A DNA stretch of 64,000 nt, from contig BPQB01000077.1 of the NCBI GenBank assembly GCA_019973155.2, positions 96,025-160,024 of the forward strand. The letters run 5' to 3'. Below are positions 31,568-43,589 of this stretch, one piece after another. Positions within the stretch are counted from its first letter, which is position 1; each line of letters starts with the position of its first letter. The translations under genes were made by a program, and so were the position numbers. The notes below the pieces were generated by a model. It made no database searches, was not told where the DNA came from, and was given only the letters and a program-made list of their open reading frames with translations. This DNA is from Phanerochaete sordida (lineage: Eukaryota; Basidiomycota; Agaricomycetes; Polyporales; Phanerochaetaceae).

Positions 31568-33070
31568 CTTTTAGCGAGGCAGCCGGTCTCCCTCAAGCGG
31601 ATCGGGGGCAAGATAGCGAGGCGGCCAGGACGCCCTCCTCGAGATTAAGTATCCTTCATGGCTGTTGCAACACTGCATGGGAATACGCGCTAGTTCAGTT
31701 TGGGGAACTGGGAAATCAGCGTCGAAGACGCAACGGGCCCAGGAGAACACCGACCGTCTGGCGCTGTCGCTCCCCAGGGTCCGCGAACATCGTTGCACCG
31801 GCCATGCGCGAGCTCGGAGGTCTCTTTCACCCGGCTGTGCCTTGCGTGCCTGCCTTGTCTTCCGTCGAGTCTGGCGTGGACCTTCAGACTGAGGTCGGGC
31901 GGGTCTGCCTGTTTGTCAAGCGGGTGAGAGCGCCTTGCGAAATCTTCACGCTATTTTGGTGCGAACTGTCAAATGGTTGGCCTGGAAAGGTCGCGCGATG
32001 CTGGCTGGGCTTTTCGAGGCATCCCAAGGCGGGGAAGGCGGGGAAGGTTCAGAATCCAATTCAAAGATGGATGATGAAGTTGAGCTCGGACGGAGGCATC
32101 GGCCAAAAGGGTCCGTCGTGATTGGCTGCTCTGCCACGCTGATTCCACGTGCAGCCTCGAACGATGCGCCTTGGCCGCCTTTCGTTTCCGCCCAGCTTCG
32201 GCCAAGAAAGACGTCGGTCGTGCTCTTCGACGACCTTGTCCGAAGAACAGTCTCGGGCGACGCTCGGCACGCGATGGCTGTGATGCTGGGCCTTTGTGGC
32301 TGCGCGTCGCTAAGTCTAATCGATGATGCGCTCGCGGCTGTGCGCCTCGCGAGCAAAACAGCGACCGTCACAGCCAACGTCGCAACTTGAACACACACAC
32401 CGACCGCCCTGCGGACTCGACTGAGCTAACAATGGGGTTGATTATTGCGCGCAATGTGCCATATCATCCCCTAGCCAGCTCGGCCAACGATGGAGTTGCA
32501 AAGAGGATGCTACAGCTGCAAGCCTGCATGAACGTTCGTACGTGTCGCCATCTGCTGAAGTGAATTGCCTGAGTCTGATCTTCAAACAGCTTTCCGCCTT
32601 TCTTTCAGCTCGCGTGGTCCTCTTTGTACTGCTGCGATGGTCCCTGTGCCAGCATAGCCACCCTATGTCTCTGACAAGACCCCTGACTCGATGCTCCGGT
32701 CGAGAGTTATCTTGTTTTTCTCCGGAAGAACTCGTGTGGCGCGCTTGGCCCATTTGCGTGGCGCAATAGCACAAGCGTCGGCCTCAGGGGGCATTATGTG
32801 GCGCAACTGAACGCCAGAAGCATGGCGATCTTTCCGAATTGGGCATACGGGCAAGAAACCGGGCAAGAAATGACAGACATCACGGAGGTCTGGCAGCTTC
32901 CATGCCACCTCCCAAATTGTCTGCTACATTACCCGGACGCTCGTTCGTGTTGCTTTTTCTTCGCGCTCGAAGTGGCTTGCCATCCACATCGATCATCGGC
33001 GACGACGACGACGACAGCAGCAGCGACGACGCCCTCTTCGCAACCTAACGGAGGCCACACCGTCGTCGGC
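31568..33070. other. Intergenic 1.5 kb between divergent Ppo and DUF2235 genes
   Basis: A head-to-head spacer containing both promoters. Two overlapping frames of about 150 residues on opposite strands (31935-32398) mirror each other and are not credible as a pair. No splice-consistent gene was found. Confidence 0.5.
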
Positions 33071-34920
33071 ATGCAAGTAGTCGACTCTCCTCCGCTCTCT
33101 CCCCCTGTCGTGCCCACGCCGGATGGCGTATCACCCTCTCCGTCGTGCATTCCGCCCAATCATCCAGTCAGGACGCTCGTACTGTGTTTCGATGGGACAG
33201 GAGACCAATTCGACGCGGACGTATGTCTGATTCTCGCAGAGACTTGCCTCTCACTCAGGTATCTGACACACATCCGCAGAACTCGAATGTCGTACAGCTC
33301 TTCTCGATGTTGAAGAAGGACGATCGCAGACAGCAGATGGTCTACTACCAGGTGCGGTCGGACAACTCTCAGCCCTCGTGCTTGCGTGCGCAATCAGACT
33401 GAGGTTGTGCGTAGGCAGGCATCGGAACATACGTGACGCCGCAGGTTGCCACGCCCTTGGCAGCCAAGATTTCCAAGACCTTGGACGAGGCAATCGCTTG
33501 GAACCTTCATGCACATGTCATGGGTGCGCCGTGCGCAGTCTTAATCACGCAGAACTCACGCTGACACCTGTCGTTTCAGGCGGATATGAATTTCTCATGC
33601 AGAACTGTGGGTATATGCGCTCTAATTTGCGCTCCAACTCTGCTGATTCTGCGCTATAGACGAAGCTGGGGACAAGATCTGCATCTTCGGCTTTTCTCGA
33701 GGCGCATACACCGCCCGCGCGCTCGCTGGAATGATCCACAAAGTCGGCCTTCTCCCGGCCTGCAACCACCAGCAGGTGCCGTTCGCCTACAAGATGTACA
33801 CAGACACCTCTGCTACGGGCTGGGCCCAGAGCACAGCGTTCAAGAAGGCATTTTCAATGGACGTCGACATCGAGTTCATCGGCGTGTGGGATACGGTCTG
33901 CTCTGTCGGACTGGCCTCGCGCCGCCTCCCCTTCACGGCGAGCAATACTTCTGTGAAGACCTTCCGACATGCTGTCAGTCTCGACGAAAGACGCGCAAAG
34001 TTCAAAGCGAACCTGTTCAACTGGCCGCGCAAGGACGAGACGGAGCTTGGCACCCACCCTGGCGACATGCCCAAGGCTGGCCAAGACTCCGACATGGGGC
34101 TCTTCCGTGGAGCCGGCGAGGTGAAGTCCGTGCAAGAGGCGGAGAAAGCGGGAGACAAGCGGAAGGGAGGCAGCTCGGTGCTGTCGCGGTTCTCCAACCT
34201 CTCCCGCAAGAGCTCCGTGGACGACCGGCAGCGCCAACGCGACATGGAGCGCCAATTCTCCCAGCAGGAGAAGACCACACTCGAGACGGACGTCCTCGAG
34301 GTGTGGTTCTCCGGGTGCCACTGCGGTGCGGACGCTCCCTTCAGCTCTTCCGAGCGCCACCCTGACCGAGCCCTGCAGACGTCGGCGGCGGCTCCGTGTC
34401 GAACGACACGCGCCACAGCCTCGCGCGCATTCCGCTGCGCTGGATGATCCGCCAGTGCTTCCTCGCGAACACCGGCATCCGCTTCCACGCCGAGCTCCTG
34501 CGCGGCGCGGGGCTCGACCCGGGCGCGCTGCACCCCGCCGTGCGCGAGCGCCCGCCCGCGCTCTTCCTCTCCCCTTCTCCAAGCGTACCCACGCCCGATG
34601 CCACACCCGAGCGGCGCCTCAGCGAGGAGGAGGAGGACCTCGCGGACGCGCTCTGCCCCGTGTACGACCAGCTCGCGCGCGCGCGCGGCTGGTGGGCGCT
34701 CGAGCTTCTCCCGATGCGCCACCGCGTGCAGCGCGCGGACGGGCGCTGGGAGACGGAGGTGTACCCGAACATGGGTCGCGCGCGCGAGGTGCCGCGGCAG
34801 GGGGCGCACCCCGTGTATGTGCACCGGACTGTGAAAGTGCGCGTCGAGGCGGAGAAGGCGCGGGGCAGGGTGTATGCGCCGAGGGCGCGGTTTGAGGTCG
34901 AGCCGACGTGGGTTGCGTAG
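33071..34920 (+). CDS. DUF2235 alpha/beta-hydrolase (Tle1-like fold)
   Basis: Belongs to the family that includes bacterial Tle1 phospholipases; fungal members are uncharacterised. The ATG at 33071 gives MQVVDSPPLSPPVVPTPDG, and RTLVLCFDGTGDQFDAD is the family's N-terminal FDGTxN-like strand. Four short introns join NSNVVQLFSMLKKDD, MVYYQ to AGIGTYVTPQ, a segment ending NLHAHVM, GGYEFLMQN and YEAGDKICIFGFSRGAYTAR. The nucleophile elbow GFSRGA is intact. DIEFIGVWDTVCSVGL supplies the acid-strand motif. A low-complexity insert with KKGG/SSVLSRFSNLSRKSS-like text follows. After a last intron, SNDTRHSLARIPLRWMIRQC carries the conserved H-x-x-x-R-I-P-L-RWM motif. The final 150 residues are charged and end at TAG 34920. 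All expected catalytic motifs are present, and the substrate is unknown. Confidence 0.9.
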
Positions 34921-35207
34921 GAAGGTGACTTGAAGGAGTTCGTGAGTGTTCTTGTCGAGGCAGAGCATCGCACATATGTAGATACATTGAATTATTATGA
35001 GGACAGTCCCAATATTATTCTGGAGCGATTCAGCTTACCTGTACGTAACGGGCTTCGACCTTGGCAGATTTAGCGCTGGCTCTTTCGTTCCAACGACGAC
35101 CACAGCCGGTGAGCATAATTTGCGTAATTTATTACGGAACGTGAGCTGGAATGTTATTGACTTGTATCTGCCCGGTGAATTGCTGGTATAGCTGTCCACT
35201 GCATGAC

Positions 35208-36330
35208 ATGTCTCTCTTCCAGTGGACGGCGAGTCGCCCTGACCTTAACACCTCATTTCAGAGATGGGAGTCCTCCTGGGAACGTGACTGCAAGCGCAAC
35301 TATGAACCTTACAGCCGCATCCCAGAAAGTGGGTCATTATCGCATATGACGCCACCGTGGCTGGTGGGGTTCATCGCTCGCGACGACAGCATCATTGGGC
35401 TACACCGGAATCTCGATTCCCTGAGATCCTATCCGACAGGACTCGCAAAGTTCATAACGCATAATCCAGGGTTCGAGGACGACTGGAAATCCGCATCGGC
35501 AGAGCGGCGCATGCACTGCATAGAGCAAAGCCTACAGCTACTCCTGCGCTCCATGCCGGAGACCGAGGTCGAGATGACGCGGCGACTCTGCCCTGAGTCA
35601 TCCGCGCGGAATCTGGCGTCTTGCGGCGGCCAGACGTTGCTAGACCTGCTCAAGCTGTTCATCCCGTCCGAAGCCGACGTCGCCTCTGCGGATCTCGCGC
35701 CAGTATTCGTTCCCCACCCCGCAATCGATCGCATCTTCACGCTCTCGCAAGCCGAACTTGACACACCGGGCTATCGCACGCTGGTGCAGCTACACAGAGT
35801 AAACAGGTCGCTTTTGCTGGGCAAGATCGTTCGCGGCACCCTCCTGGTCTTCGTAAGTCGCAATGTTCGACTCCCACGCTGCCGTCGGAATGCTGACTGC
35901 ATACACAGGTCGGCAACCCTGCAGATATTGTGCCGCCTCGCTTGTCACATATCAGCGAGACGAGCCGCGGTATCAGAGCCGCTCTCCCGCCCAACGCTCC
36001 AGCTTCCATGTGGGCTGCCGCAGAGAACTGCGTGCGAGAGTCCGCGCCGTTATATGGCACCCATCGCAACCTCGCGTGCACCACCTGTTTCGTGCTGGCG
36101 AAGGACCTCGGGCCTGGGCGTAAGCTATCGGCGTGTAGCAGATGCCGCCCACTCGATCGTCCCGTATACTACTGCTCGAGGTAAATGTTTTCCGCGATTT
36201 TGTGGCAGAATGCTGATGACGGGGGTGCTACAGAGAGTGTCAGATTAAGGATTGGAACGAAGGAAAACCTCAGCCGCACAAATTAATATGTGGAAGGAAG
36301 CTCTGCGAAGACGATCTACCTGCTATGTAA
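35208..36330 (+). CDS. MYND zinc-finger protein, family member A
   Basis: Starts MSLFQWTASRPDLNTSFQRW at 35208, followed by WESSWERDCKRNYEPYSRIP, a motif shared with two more genes in this window. The middle carries RRLCPESSARNLASCGGQT and VPHPAIDRIFTLSQAELD. An intron beginning GTAAGTCGC joins LLVF to VGNPADIVPPRLSH. The MYND finger is ACTTCFVLAKDLGPGRKLS, CSRC, YYCSR and, after a second intron, ECQIKDWNEGKPQPHKLICG, with all Cys/His ligands. It ends at TAA 36330 right after the finger. MYND fingers bind proline-rich peptides. The N-terminal domain is not one I recognise outside mushrooms. No catalytic motif is visible (not a SET domain). A regulatory or protein-interaction role is inference. 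Confidence 0.85.
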
Positions 36331-36597
36331 ATCGGCCCCGAATGCGATTTTATCATGATTATGGCGTGGCTAGAGGATCCGCGTCGGAGCCAATTTGTGG
36401 CAGCGGGCCCGCTGCGCGAAGCAATAAAACAGAGCATGCCTTGATGGTAGATATAGTGCGAACAGCCATGGCATGCATGCAGTAAGCCAACTTCCATTTA
36501 TCGCCAGATGTCCCGGGTTGCAGGGCACAGGGCGTGCGCGTCCAAGCGTCACCTCTGCTCCTACCACCATCGCCCACCTGAAACCACCCTCCAAGCC

Positions 36598-38396
36598 ATG
36601 CCCCTCTTTTCCTGGTCGCATCCGCGACCCGATATTCGTATTTCACGTCGGGCATGGGAAGACTCCTGGGACGCCGATTTTAAACGCAATTACGAACCAC
36701 CGACCCGCGTGCCCGAGCGCGGTGCTATCTCGGACATGCAGCCCCGTTCCGCTATCATGCTGAATAACATGGACGGCGCGATCACGTTTTCTCAACGGCA
36801 AGAAAAGGATGTTCTGATGACGCAGGTACAGTTCGTGCGGCATATTGACGGCAAATGGAAGAAATTCGAGGAGGAGTGGAAGAGAGCATCCGACGAGCGT
36901 AGGATGGCGTGTATCGAGGAGGGAGTGTACCGTTTTGTGGTCGCTATACCTGGAGACGTGATGGAGATGCAGGGAAGATGGTGTCCTGAATCCTCGGTTC
37001 ACTACCTCGCCTCAAAGAGTGGACAAACGTATCTCGATCTTGCGTCCTCACTCATGTTGCCTATATCCGCGATCCTCACTGGCAGCGCCACACCCATCCT
37101 TCCGTCACACCCTGCCATCGATCGTCTCGCATCCTTGTCCCCCGATCAGCTGGCAACCCCGGGCTACCAAACGTTAGTGCGTATATACATGGTAGGCAGG
37201 GCGTCGCTGCTCACGACGATTGTCAAAAACATATTTCTGCTGTTTGTGAGCACATCGCTTCCATGTCGACCATGCGATTATCTCTAATATGTGCGCAACA
37301 TCTAGAACGGGAAGGAGAAGGGAGTCACGCAAGTGGCAGGTATCGCATCCAGGACGCGTCTTTCTCTACGCGAGACGACCGCCTCGCTTGGGCCGGAAGA
37401 GCGCAAAGCCGTGCGCACTCACTTCAAAGAAGGCATGGAGAACATGACGGGGCCTGCCCTAGGCCACACCTGCGCTTTCTGTATGTACACGGGGGAAAAG
37501 GGAGAGCCGGGAGAGACGAAGAAGTTCAGTCGATGCAGCACTTGCCACAAGATCGGGCGGTCTGTTATCTACTGCTCGAAGTATGCCCATGCTGCTATTC
37601 TCAGTCAATCCTTCGCTAATATGCGCTTCATGTCAGAGAGTGCCAGACACGGGATTGGAAGGATGGGACGCCGTATCCGCACAAACTCGTGTGTGGAAAG
37701 CTCTTGAGCGAGCAAGATATCCTTGCGCTTCCCCGAACAGGGTCGGATCGCTCGGCAGCCGACGTGATACCAGATGCGGCACCATCGTTCTGTCGCTCAC
37801 CTGCTCTCAACCAGCAAATTGACTTCTTGAGCAAGGATATCTTCGTTGATTACATGGTATCTTTCCGCACAATTCAATCGTGAGCAGTTCTCAGCTGATT
37901 TATATACCTAGGTCTTCGTACCAGACCCAACAGTGCTGGGAGGCCGCAAACCTGTTGGCGTAATCTTTCACCTCAACCTGAAGCCCCTATTCTTTCTACA
38001 TCGCAGTAGAGGTATGATCAATGCTTCTCTTGCGCGAAACTTGGATAGTAGCAGCTGACAGGTCATGATATTCCAGCATTCAGAAATGGCGATCGTTTTG
38101 CCATACAAATTGTCTACACGCTTCTACTTGCGTCTTATCGTGGCATGCCGGACCTGTGCGGTGTCCGAGACATCCCGTCCCTGGTCCATGCCCAACTTGA
38201 AGAGGAATTTCAGGTTTCGATTAGCGACGAAGTGGTCCCCCCTGATGTCATACATCAAATAAGCGCAAATGCTACTGCAGAAGAGCTCGCCCTTATAGAC
38301 AGCATGCTGTCCAAGGCGATAGAGCCTCACGATCTGCAGAGCGCAAAGCAGGAGCTTAGGGAGCTTAGTACCACCCCATATTTAATCTCTGCTTAG
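36598..38396 (+). CDS. MYND zinc-finger protein, family member B, with C-terminal domain
   Basis: Starts MPLFSWSHPRPDIRISRRAW at 36598 and continues WEDSWDADFKRNYEPPTRVP. GRWCPESSVHYLASKSGQTY and SHPAIDRLASLSPDQLATPG match members A and C. An intron (GTGAGC..ATCTAG) joins NIFLLF to NGKEKGVTQVAG. The finger is HTCAFCMYTGEKGEPGETKK, CSTCHKIGRSVIYCSK and ECQTRDWKDGTPYPHKLVCG. Unlike A and C, this copy continues for about 200 residues: ALPRTGSDRSAADVIPDAAP, then (after introns near 37.9 and 38.0 kb) VFVPDPTVLGGRKPVGVIFH, FRNGDRFAIQIVYTLLLASY and a charged end stopping at TAG 38396. The longer form may be ancestral, with A and C shortened after the finger. The function of the tail is unknown. Confidence 0.82.
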
Positions 38397-39477
38397 TCTT
38401 CCGTTGAAGTACATAGAATGTCATAATCGTTTGCGCCTCCAATCGCGAAATCATCTGCGAATCACACTGAGAGGCCAGCTCCGAGTTCCGCCACGCAGGA
38501 ACAGCCTAAGGTAACCAACGCCGGGACCATGGTCTATGTTTCATGGACATCGTACAGCCGCTAATGGTAGTACTTTCAAAACGCCGCACAGCGAACCGGC
38601 TCTTGAGATCGGTCACTTATTCCGCGCTACATGTAACACTATTTATTACACTAGTAGAGCAAATCTGTAGCAGAACCCTCAATCAAGGAGAACCAAAGCT
38701 ACTCCCCCACAACTACAAATCATTTCAAGCATATTATCGACGGCGCGTAAGACGCCATGACGCGGTAGAACGCGAGTGGTCTTTCAAAGCGTGGCGCCAG
38801 ATCGTCTCCCGCCGTCCAACTTCGGCGGCACTGCTGTGCGGAGTGCCTAGACAACGACGCATGTGAGCGATAGATCATTGAAGGTAGGAATTCACGAATA
38901 TTTAAATTCGCACAATCGTTGAGGGCAACGCGGCAACGCGTTCGGACGAGGAGGTGGATGAGCGGACAAACAAGAAGGCGTCAGGCGGCGCTTTGTCGCT
39001 GAGCCACCACGTGGCTCCGCGTGGCCGCCACGAAGGTTACGTCCACGTGACAACGGTTCGTTCTTCTCGCCTACGACGTCCTCCGTCCGTCGACCATGCC
39101 TCGACTCCCGCTGCCTGCGCTGGCAACATGCTGTGCAGCGTCGGCCGAAGAACAAAGCGCTTTGTTTTACTGCGACATTCTGCGCTTTGCAGGCGTTTCC
39201 TGGCGACGACGTCGGCTTTGGTAGGAGCTGCACCCGGTGCTTGGCTCCGGCTCTGCGCCGTGACTACGCGCACGGACCGCTCCACCTCGTCCTCCGACCC
39301 CACTGTCGCAAAATGCTGGATATATGCGGTAAATATTGTACCTCACTAGCCGACAAACCTCCTATATCTGATGTCTTTACGCAGCCGGGTGCCTAGCTTG
39401 TGTTAGCCTCCTCGGACAGCCGCCCCCTCGCGGACATTCGGAGTCTTACCTCCAACTCCTCTATTCGAAAGGCACTC
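38397..39477. other. Intergenic 1.1 kb with two CACGTG boxes
   Basis: No gene recognised. CACGTG palindromes occur at 39008-39013 and 39044-39049, about 430-470 bp upstream of the next start. Such boxes are bound by bHLH factors. The segment around them is GC-rich. Confidence 0.5.
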
Positions 39478-41751
39478 ATGGCTGGTCCGATCCTCACTGA
39501 CGTAGACGAAGATGTCCTGGTCGACATCTTCCACGAGCTCTCGGTCAGAGACGTCCTCAAGACGCGTCAGGTACGCATGGCACGCGTACTTTCCGCAGCT
39601 TTGCACTGACAGGCTTCAGACTTGCAAAAGGCTGTGCGAAGTGACTATCCGTAAAACCGTCTGGGTGAATATCCTCCGTCGCGACGTCTTGTCCGCTCAC
39701 CTGCCCTTTCCCGAGTACTGCCGGCCAGTACAGGACCTTACTGCGGCACATATCGAAGCATTGGTCAAGCACGCGCTTTGCACGGACACGACTATTCGGA
39801 AGAGCTACGAGATGCACCCCTTCGACATCGCTCCTCTCCACCAGAAGCGCAGCGTGACGTGGGTCAAGCTCGTTCACGCCCGGTGGCTCATCGTGGCTTC
39901 CTCCGACGCAAGTTCTAGCGTCCTTTCTGTCTGGCCGATTCCTCCACTTGCTTTGAACGACGGAGATAGGAAGCCGCTGTCAGAGATGTTCCTCTCTGGG
40001 CCTGTTCAAGAAGGCGCGCTGGACATTCGAAGCGACGGAGATGAAAGAGCGAAGGAGATCATCGTGGCATTGGACGTCTGCTCCCCGTCAGCACGTCTCG
40101 CTAGTGGCTTATTCTTTCTGCTTACATGCCTTGCAGAGTTCCCTCCATCCAAGTCTTCCAGCTCTGCCAAGACCAAGCCGACATCCCTCGCTTCTCGCAT
40201 CTCGCTACGCTCAGCGACGCAGGCCATCTCCGTGCCCTTCGCGGGGCGACCCTCTGCTTCGCGCTGCACCGCGAGCTCAGCGTGCCCTGCATCTGGGACT
40301 GGAAGAGCGACACCGTCACGCGCCTGGCCGAGCGTCCCGACCACTCCGTACGTCCGCCTTTGACCGTGCTGGCGCAAATGCTGACGTTCCTCGCAGGGCG
40401 GCTGCATAGCCATGGACATCCACGCGAACCTCGTCGCAGCCGCCACCCCCGAACACCTCACGCTCTACACCCTGCACAGCGCCCGCCCGCCCTCCGCGCG
40501 CACCCTCATGCACTTCCGCGCCGAGCTCGGCGCCGCCGACGTCCTCTTCACGCCGCCCCCCTCTCCCGTGCACTCGCCCGCCGCTCGCCCCGGCGCGCAG
40601 CTGCACATCGCGCTCAGCGACGCGCTCGGCCTCGCCGTGCTCCGCGTCACCGACCTCGCGACGCCGCACCAGCCCTGGCCGCTTCGCGTGTGGGCGCCGC
40701 CGCCCGCGCCCGCCGCGCGCCCCGAGCACGTCCCGTGCGAGCTTGCGCCGCGCTTCGGGCCTCAAGCGCTCAGCGTCGGGTGGGTAGACGCGTTTGAGGT
40801 CGGCGAAGGCGCGTGGCGCGCCGCGGGGGCGAGCGTGCCCGAGGAGGGGCAGGGTGGGAGGTGCTGGAGGGTTGGCGGAGAGGGCGTGGCGTGGTATGCC
40901 AGTGCGGTGCGGGATGTGGATGAGGGGCTGGGGATGTATGTTGTTGGCAATATGTTTGGGGAGCTCGTTGTTGCTAGGTATGGTGGGCTGCCCTTGGAAG
41001 AGCTCGAAGGGTGCTTTGAGGAGATCCAGCTGCCTGTGCGCGCTGACGACGCGTTCTCTCAGGTACGTCGAATCCGGGCTATCGTCGCGCATATATTCTG
41101 ACATTTCGTTTCGTACAGGCCACAGTACAATACACCCCCGCCCCGCCCTTCCCCTACACCAAATCCCCTTCCCTCCACCCCACCTCCACCACGCCCCTCC
41201 TCGCCCTCTGGTCCGCCCACCACCCGCACCTCGACGCAGCGACGCTCCCCGCCGGCTGGCACGTCCCAGCCGCCACAGAACCGCTCGCGCCGCTCTGGCG
41301 CACGCTCCTCACCACAGTCGCGGCGCGCCTCCGCGCCAAGCATTTCCACGGCACGCCCGTCCCGTTGCTGCACGACGAGGCCTACACGCGCGTCGTGTTC
41401 AGCGTCGGCGGCGTTACGTTCGTGTGGTTCCCGCGCCAGGCCGACAGCCCGCCAGCGACGCCTCCGCGGAGCCCCGCCTCGGAACCCGTACGGTCGCCGT
41501 GCAGCCCGCCCATCAGCCCGACTTCGAGTACATCGAGCAGCGGTGGAGACGACGCGCCGGACGTGCTCGTGCGCGTGCCGCCCGGCGTCGCGCTGCGCGA
41601 CGTCGTGGCGCGGCTCGACGCGGGTGGCGCGCTGTGGGAGGAGGGCGCGCTCGGGCCGCCTGTGTTCGAGGTGCCGCTGCGCGCGCTGTGGAGGGAGGAG
41701 GTGCGGCGTGGGCGGGATCGGTGGAGGGAGATGCGGGAGCGTGCTAGTTGA
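39478..41751 (+). CDS. F-box protein with beta-propeller-like body
   Basis: The ATG at 39478 opens MAGPILTDVDEDVLVDIFHE, then LSVRDVLKTRQ joined across an intron to TCKRLCEVTIRKTVWVNILR, a textbook F-box (DVLVDIFxxLxxxDVLxxRxTCKR). After WVNILRRDVLSAHLPFPEYC the body has repeated strand-rich segments (VTWVKLVHARWLIVASSDAS, CIAMDIHANLVAAATPEHLT, YVVGNMFGELVVARYG), as in mushroom F-box proteins with a WD-like domain, but no canonical WD repeat is seen. The fifth exon begins ATVQYTPAPPFPYTKSP, and the gene ends MRERAS at 41751. It is probably an SCF adaptor with an unknown substrate. It is not closely related to the duplicated F-box pair at 13 and 22 kb. Confidence 0.85.
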
Positions 41752-43589
41752 GGTTGCAGCCTAGACCCGTTACCAGTCCACTCGGTAGTCGGTGCAATGC
41801 GAGCAGAGGAGATTAGGAGGGTCGGTCCGCTAGAATAGCTAATTCTCGCAAGGTGTATCGAGCTTAGTTACAGCCTGATTTACTCTGTATCGTTAATGAA
41901 TGCGTGCGAATTTCAATGTGAATACAACGTATTTACTCGCTATACTTACTCGTCCATGTCTCACGGTAAGCCTGAGTAAGCGTGTTGCATCAAACGGGTT
42001 ATCGCTGTTTACCCCGGCTCGTTGCTTGTGACCACGACGACACGATGTCCTTGACACGTCTTTTCAGCACATATTCTATCAGCCATCTGCCCAAAAATCT
42101 CTGAGCGGCGAAGATTTTCGCTGTGCACGTTGCTGAGACGACTGCGGCTCGTCAAAGCGACATCCTACGACGTCTTGTGGCGAACACCGTCTTCCAAATG
42201 GTACCTTTGCATATGTCTTTCTGTGCGCAGCATCTCATGATTGACAATTTTATTGCACACAGTGAATGCATCGTCTGCGCAAGATGGCGACGGCGCTGCA
42301 CGCCATCCGCTGACGTCGATGTATGCGCCCGGCAGACGAGCTCGCATTCGGTGCGTCTCTTCGCTCGGAAGATCCTGCACTCGGGTTCGAAAGCACGACA
42401 TGCGAGGCTCGCGTGCTGCGCTCCGGCAGGTCCCACGCAGCAGCGTACCCGCTGTATGCTTGCCCCGTGCGGAGCCGTGGCGAAGCGTCCTCGAAGCGTC
42501 GCGGCGACGGGCCCTCCGCTTTGCCCAGTCTTCACACCACCCGCGGCTTGCGGCCCGCCAGCTTTGCGAGAGGCGGTGAGAGTTGAACTGAGAAGCTGCG
42601 ACGTGCGAAATGAGCCTGGGAGCTGCAACCTCACTCGATGATACCACCCGTGCCATCCGTCGCAGACATTGGACCGTGGTCACGTTGCTTGTCACCAGCT
42701 CTCCGTGGCCTGAAAAATGCGACTGTTCTGCCCTCGCATCAGTCTAGTCTTTTACTCTTTCTGCATTGGACTGATTGTTTTTTGGCACACGACAGCTCCA
42801 CACGCGTATATTGCGATGTTTGAGTTCGCCGCCGGGCCGTTATCGTATGTCGTCGAGTGAGTCAACCCGCGACATATGTTTGTTCTTGAACTCTGATCTC
42901 TCTCAAAATAGCTGACGTGCGTACCAGTGTGTGGGCTGTCAGACCAAGCTGAATTGCATCACGGTATGTCAAGCTTGTTAAGGCCGTGCCATGCGAATAT
43001 TCCAACACTCACGAAGCACAGACTCTATGCGACTTTCCCAGGAACCGCAGCCTACCGGATAGCCACATTGAGCTGCCTGGCCTTGGTAGCGTGACGCCAA
43101 GTCGGAAGCAAGAGCCGGCCCCGTCTCACCATGAGGTCCTCCGGCTTCTCAGAAACAGAAGTCGCGCTTCTCATCAGTGCTTCCCCAGATATGGCTCTTC
43201 CCGAGGAGCCTATGCCTCCTTGCTGCGATGTCCGCCATCCCTTCCACGATGGATAATCTTCGTATCTCTGCCGAACAAGCCTGGACGACGTGCACTCGTT
43301 GGGCTATCGCAGGATCCCACCACTATGTGCGGCTCTTGCCTTCCTTCTGGCGCCTCCGCTTTCTCACACTCATCTTCCTGCAGAGCGATTGTGCCACAAG
43401 ACATGATTTCATCGCGCAAAGATGCCAGTGCGCCGCTCGCCACGCGTTCTGCGCGATGGGCCCGAAGCACGCGCGCCGCGGGCCCTCTGACCAAGCACGC
43501 CGCGCCGCGCACGCCTATATAACACGCGCGAAGGTGATCGCTGGCCCCCAGCTCAGGCACCGCCCCGAGCCCTCCGTCCCAGCGCAGAC
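41752..43589. other. Intergenic 1.8 kb, first unit of tandem duplication upstream of A1 protease copy 2
   Basis: From about 42.1 kb onward it aligns with 46.2-47.5 kb, for example AAGATGGCGACGG (42282 area and 46266 area), GAACTGAGAAGC, TGAATTGCATCACGGTA and AGAAACAGAAG occur in the same order in both. No intact gene is supported; any frame open in one copy is broken in the other. Confidence 0.6.
43513..43520 (+). promoter_or_regulatory. TATA box of A1 protease copy 2
   Basis: CTATATAA 70 bp upstream of the ATG at 43590. Confidence 0.65.

Noticed and set aside
31935..32398. Pair of about 150-codon frames on opposite strands in the Ppo-DUF2235 spacer
   Set aside because: They mirror each other, lack motifs and splice evidence, and are expected at this GC content.
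42152..42695. Minus-strand frames of about 160-176 codons, with similar open frames at 46105-46599
   Set aside because: Both exist because the DNA is duplicated; the peptides agree only in short pieces (TASRK-type) and shift frame between copies.
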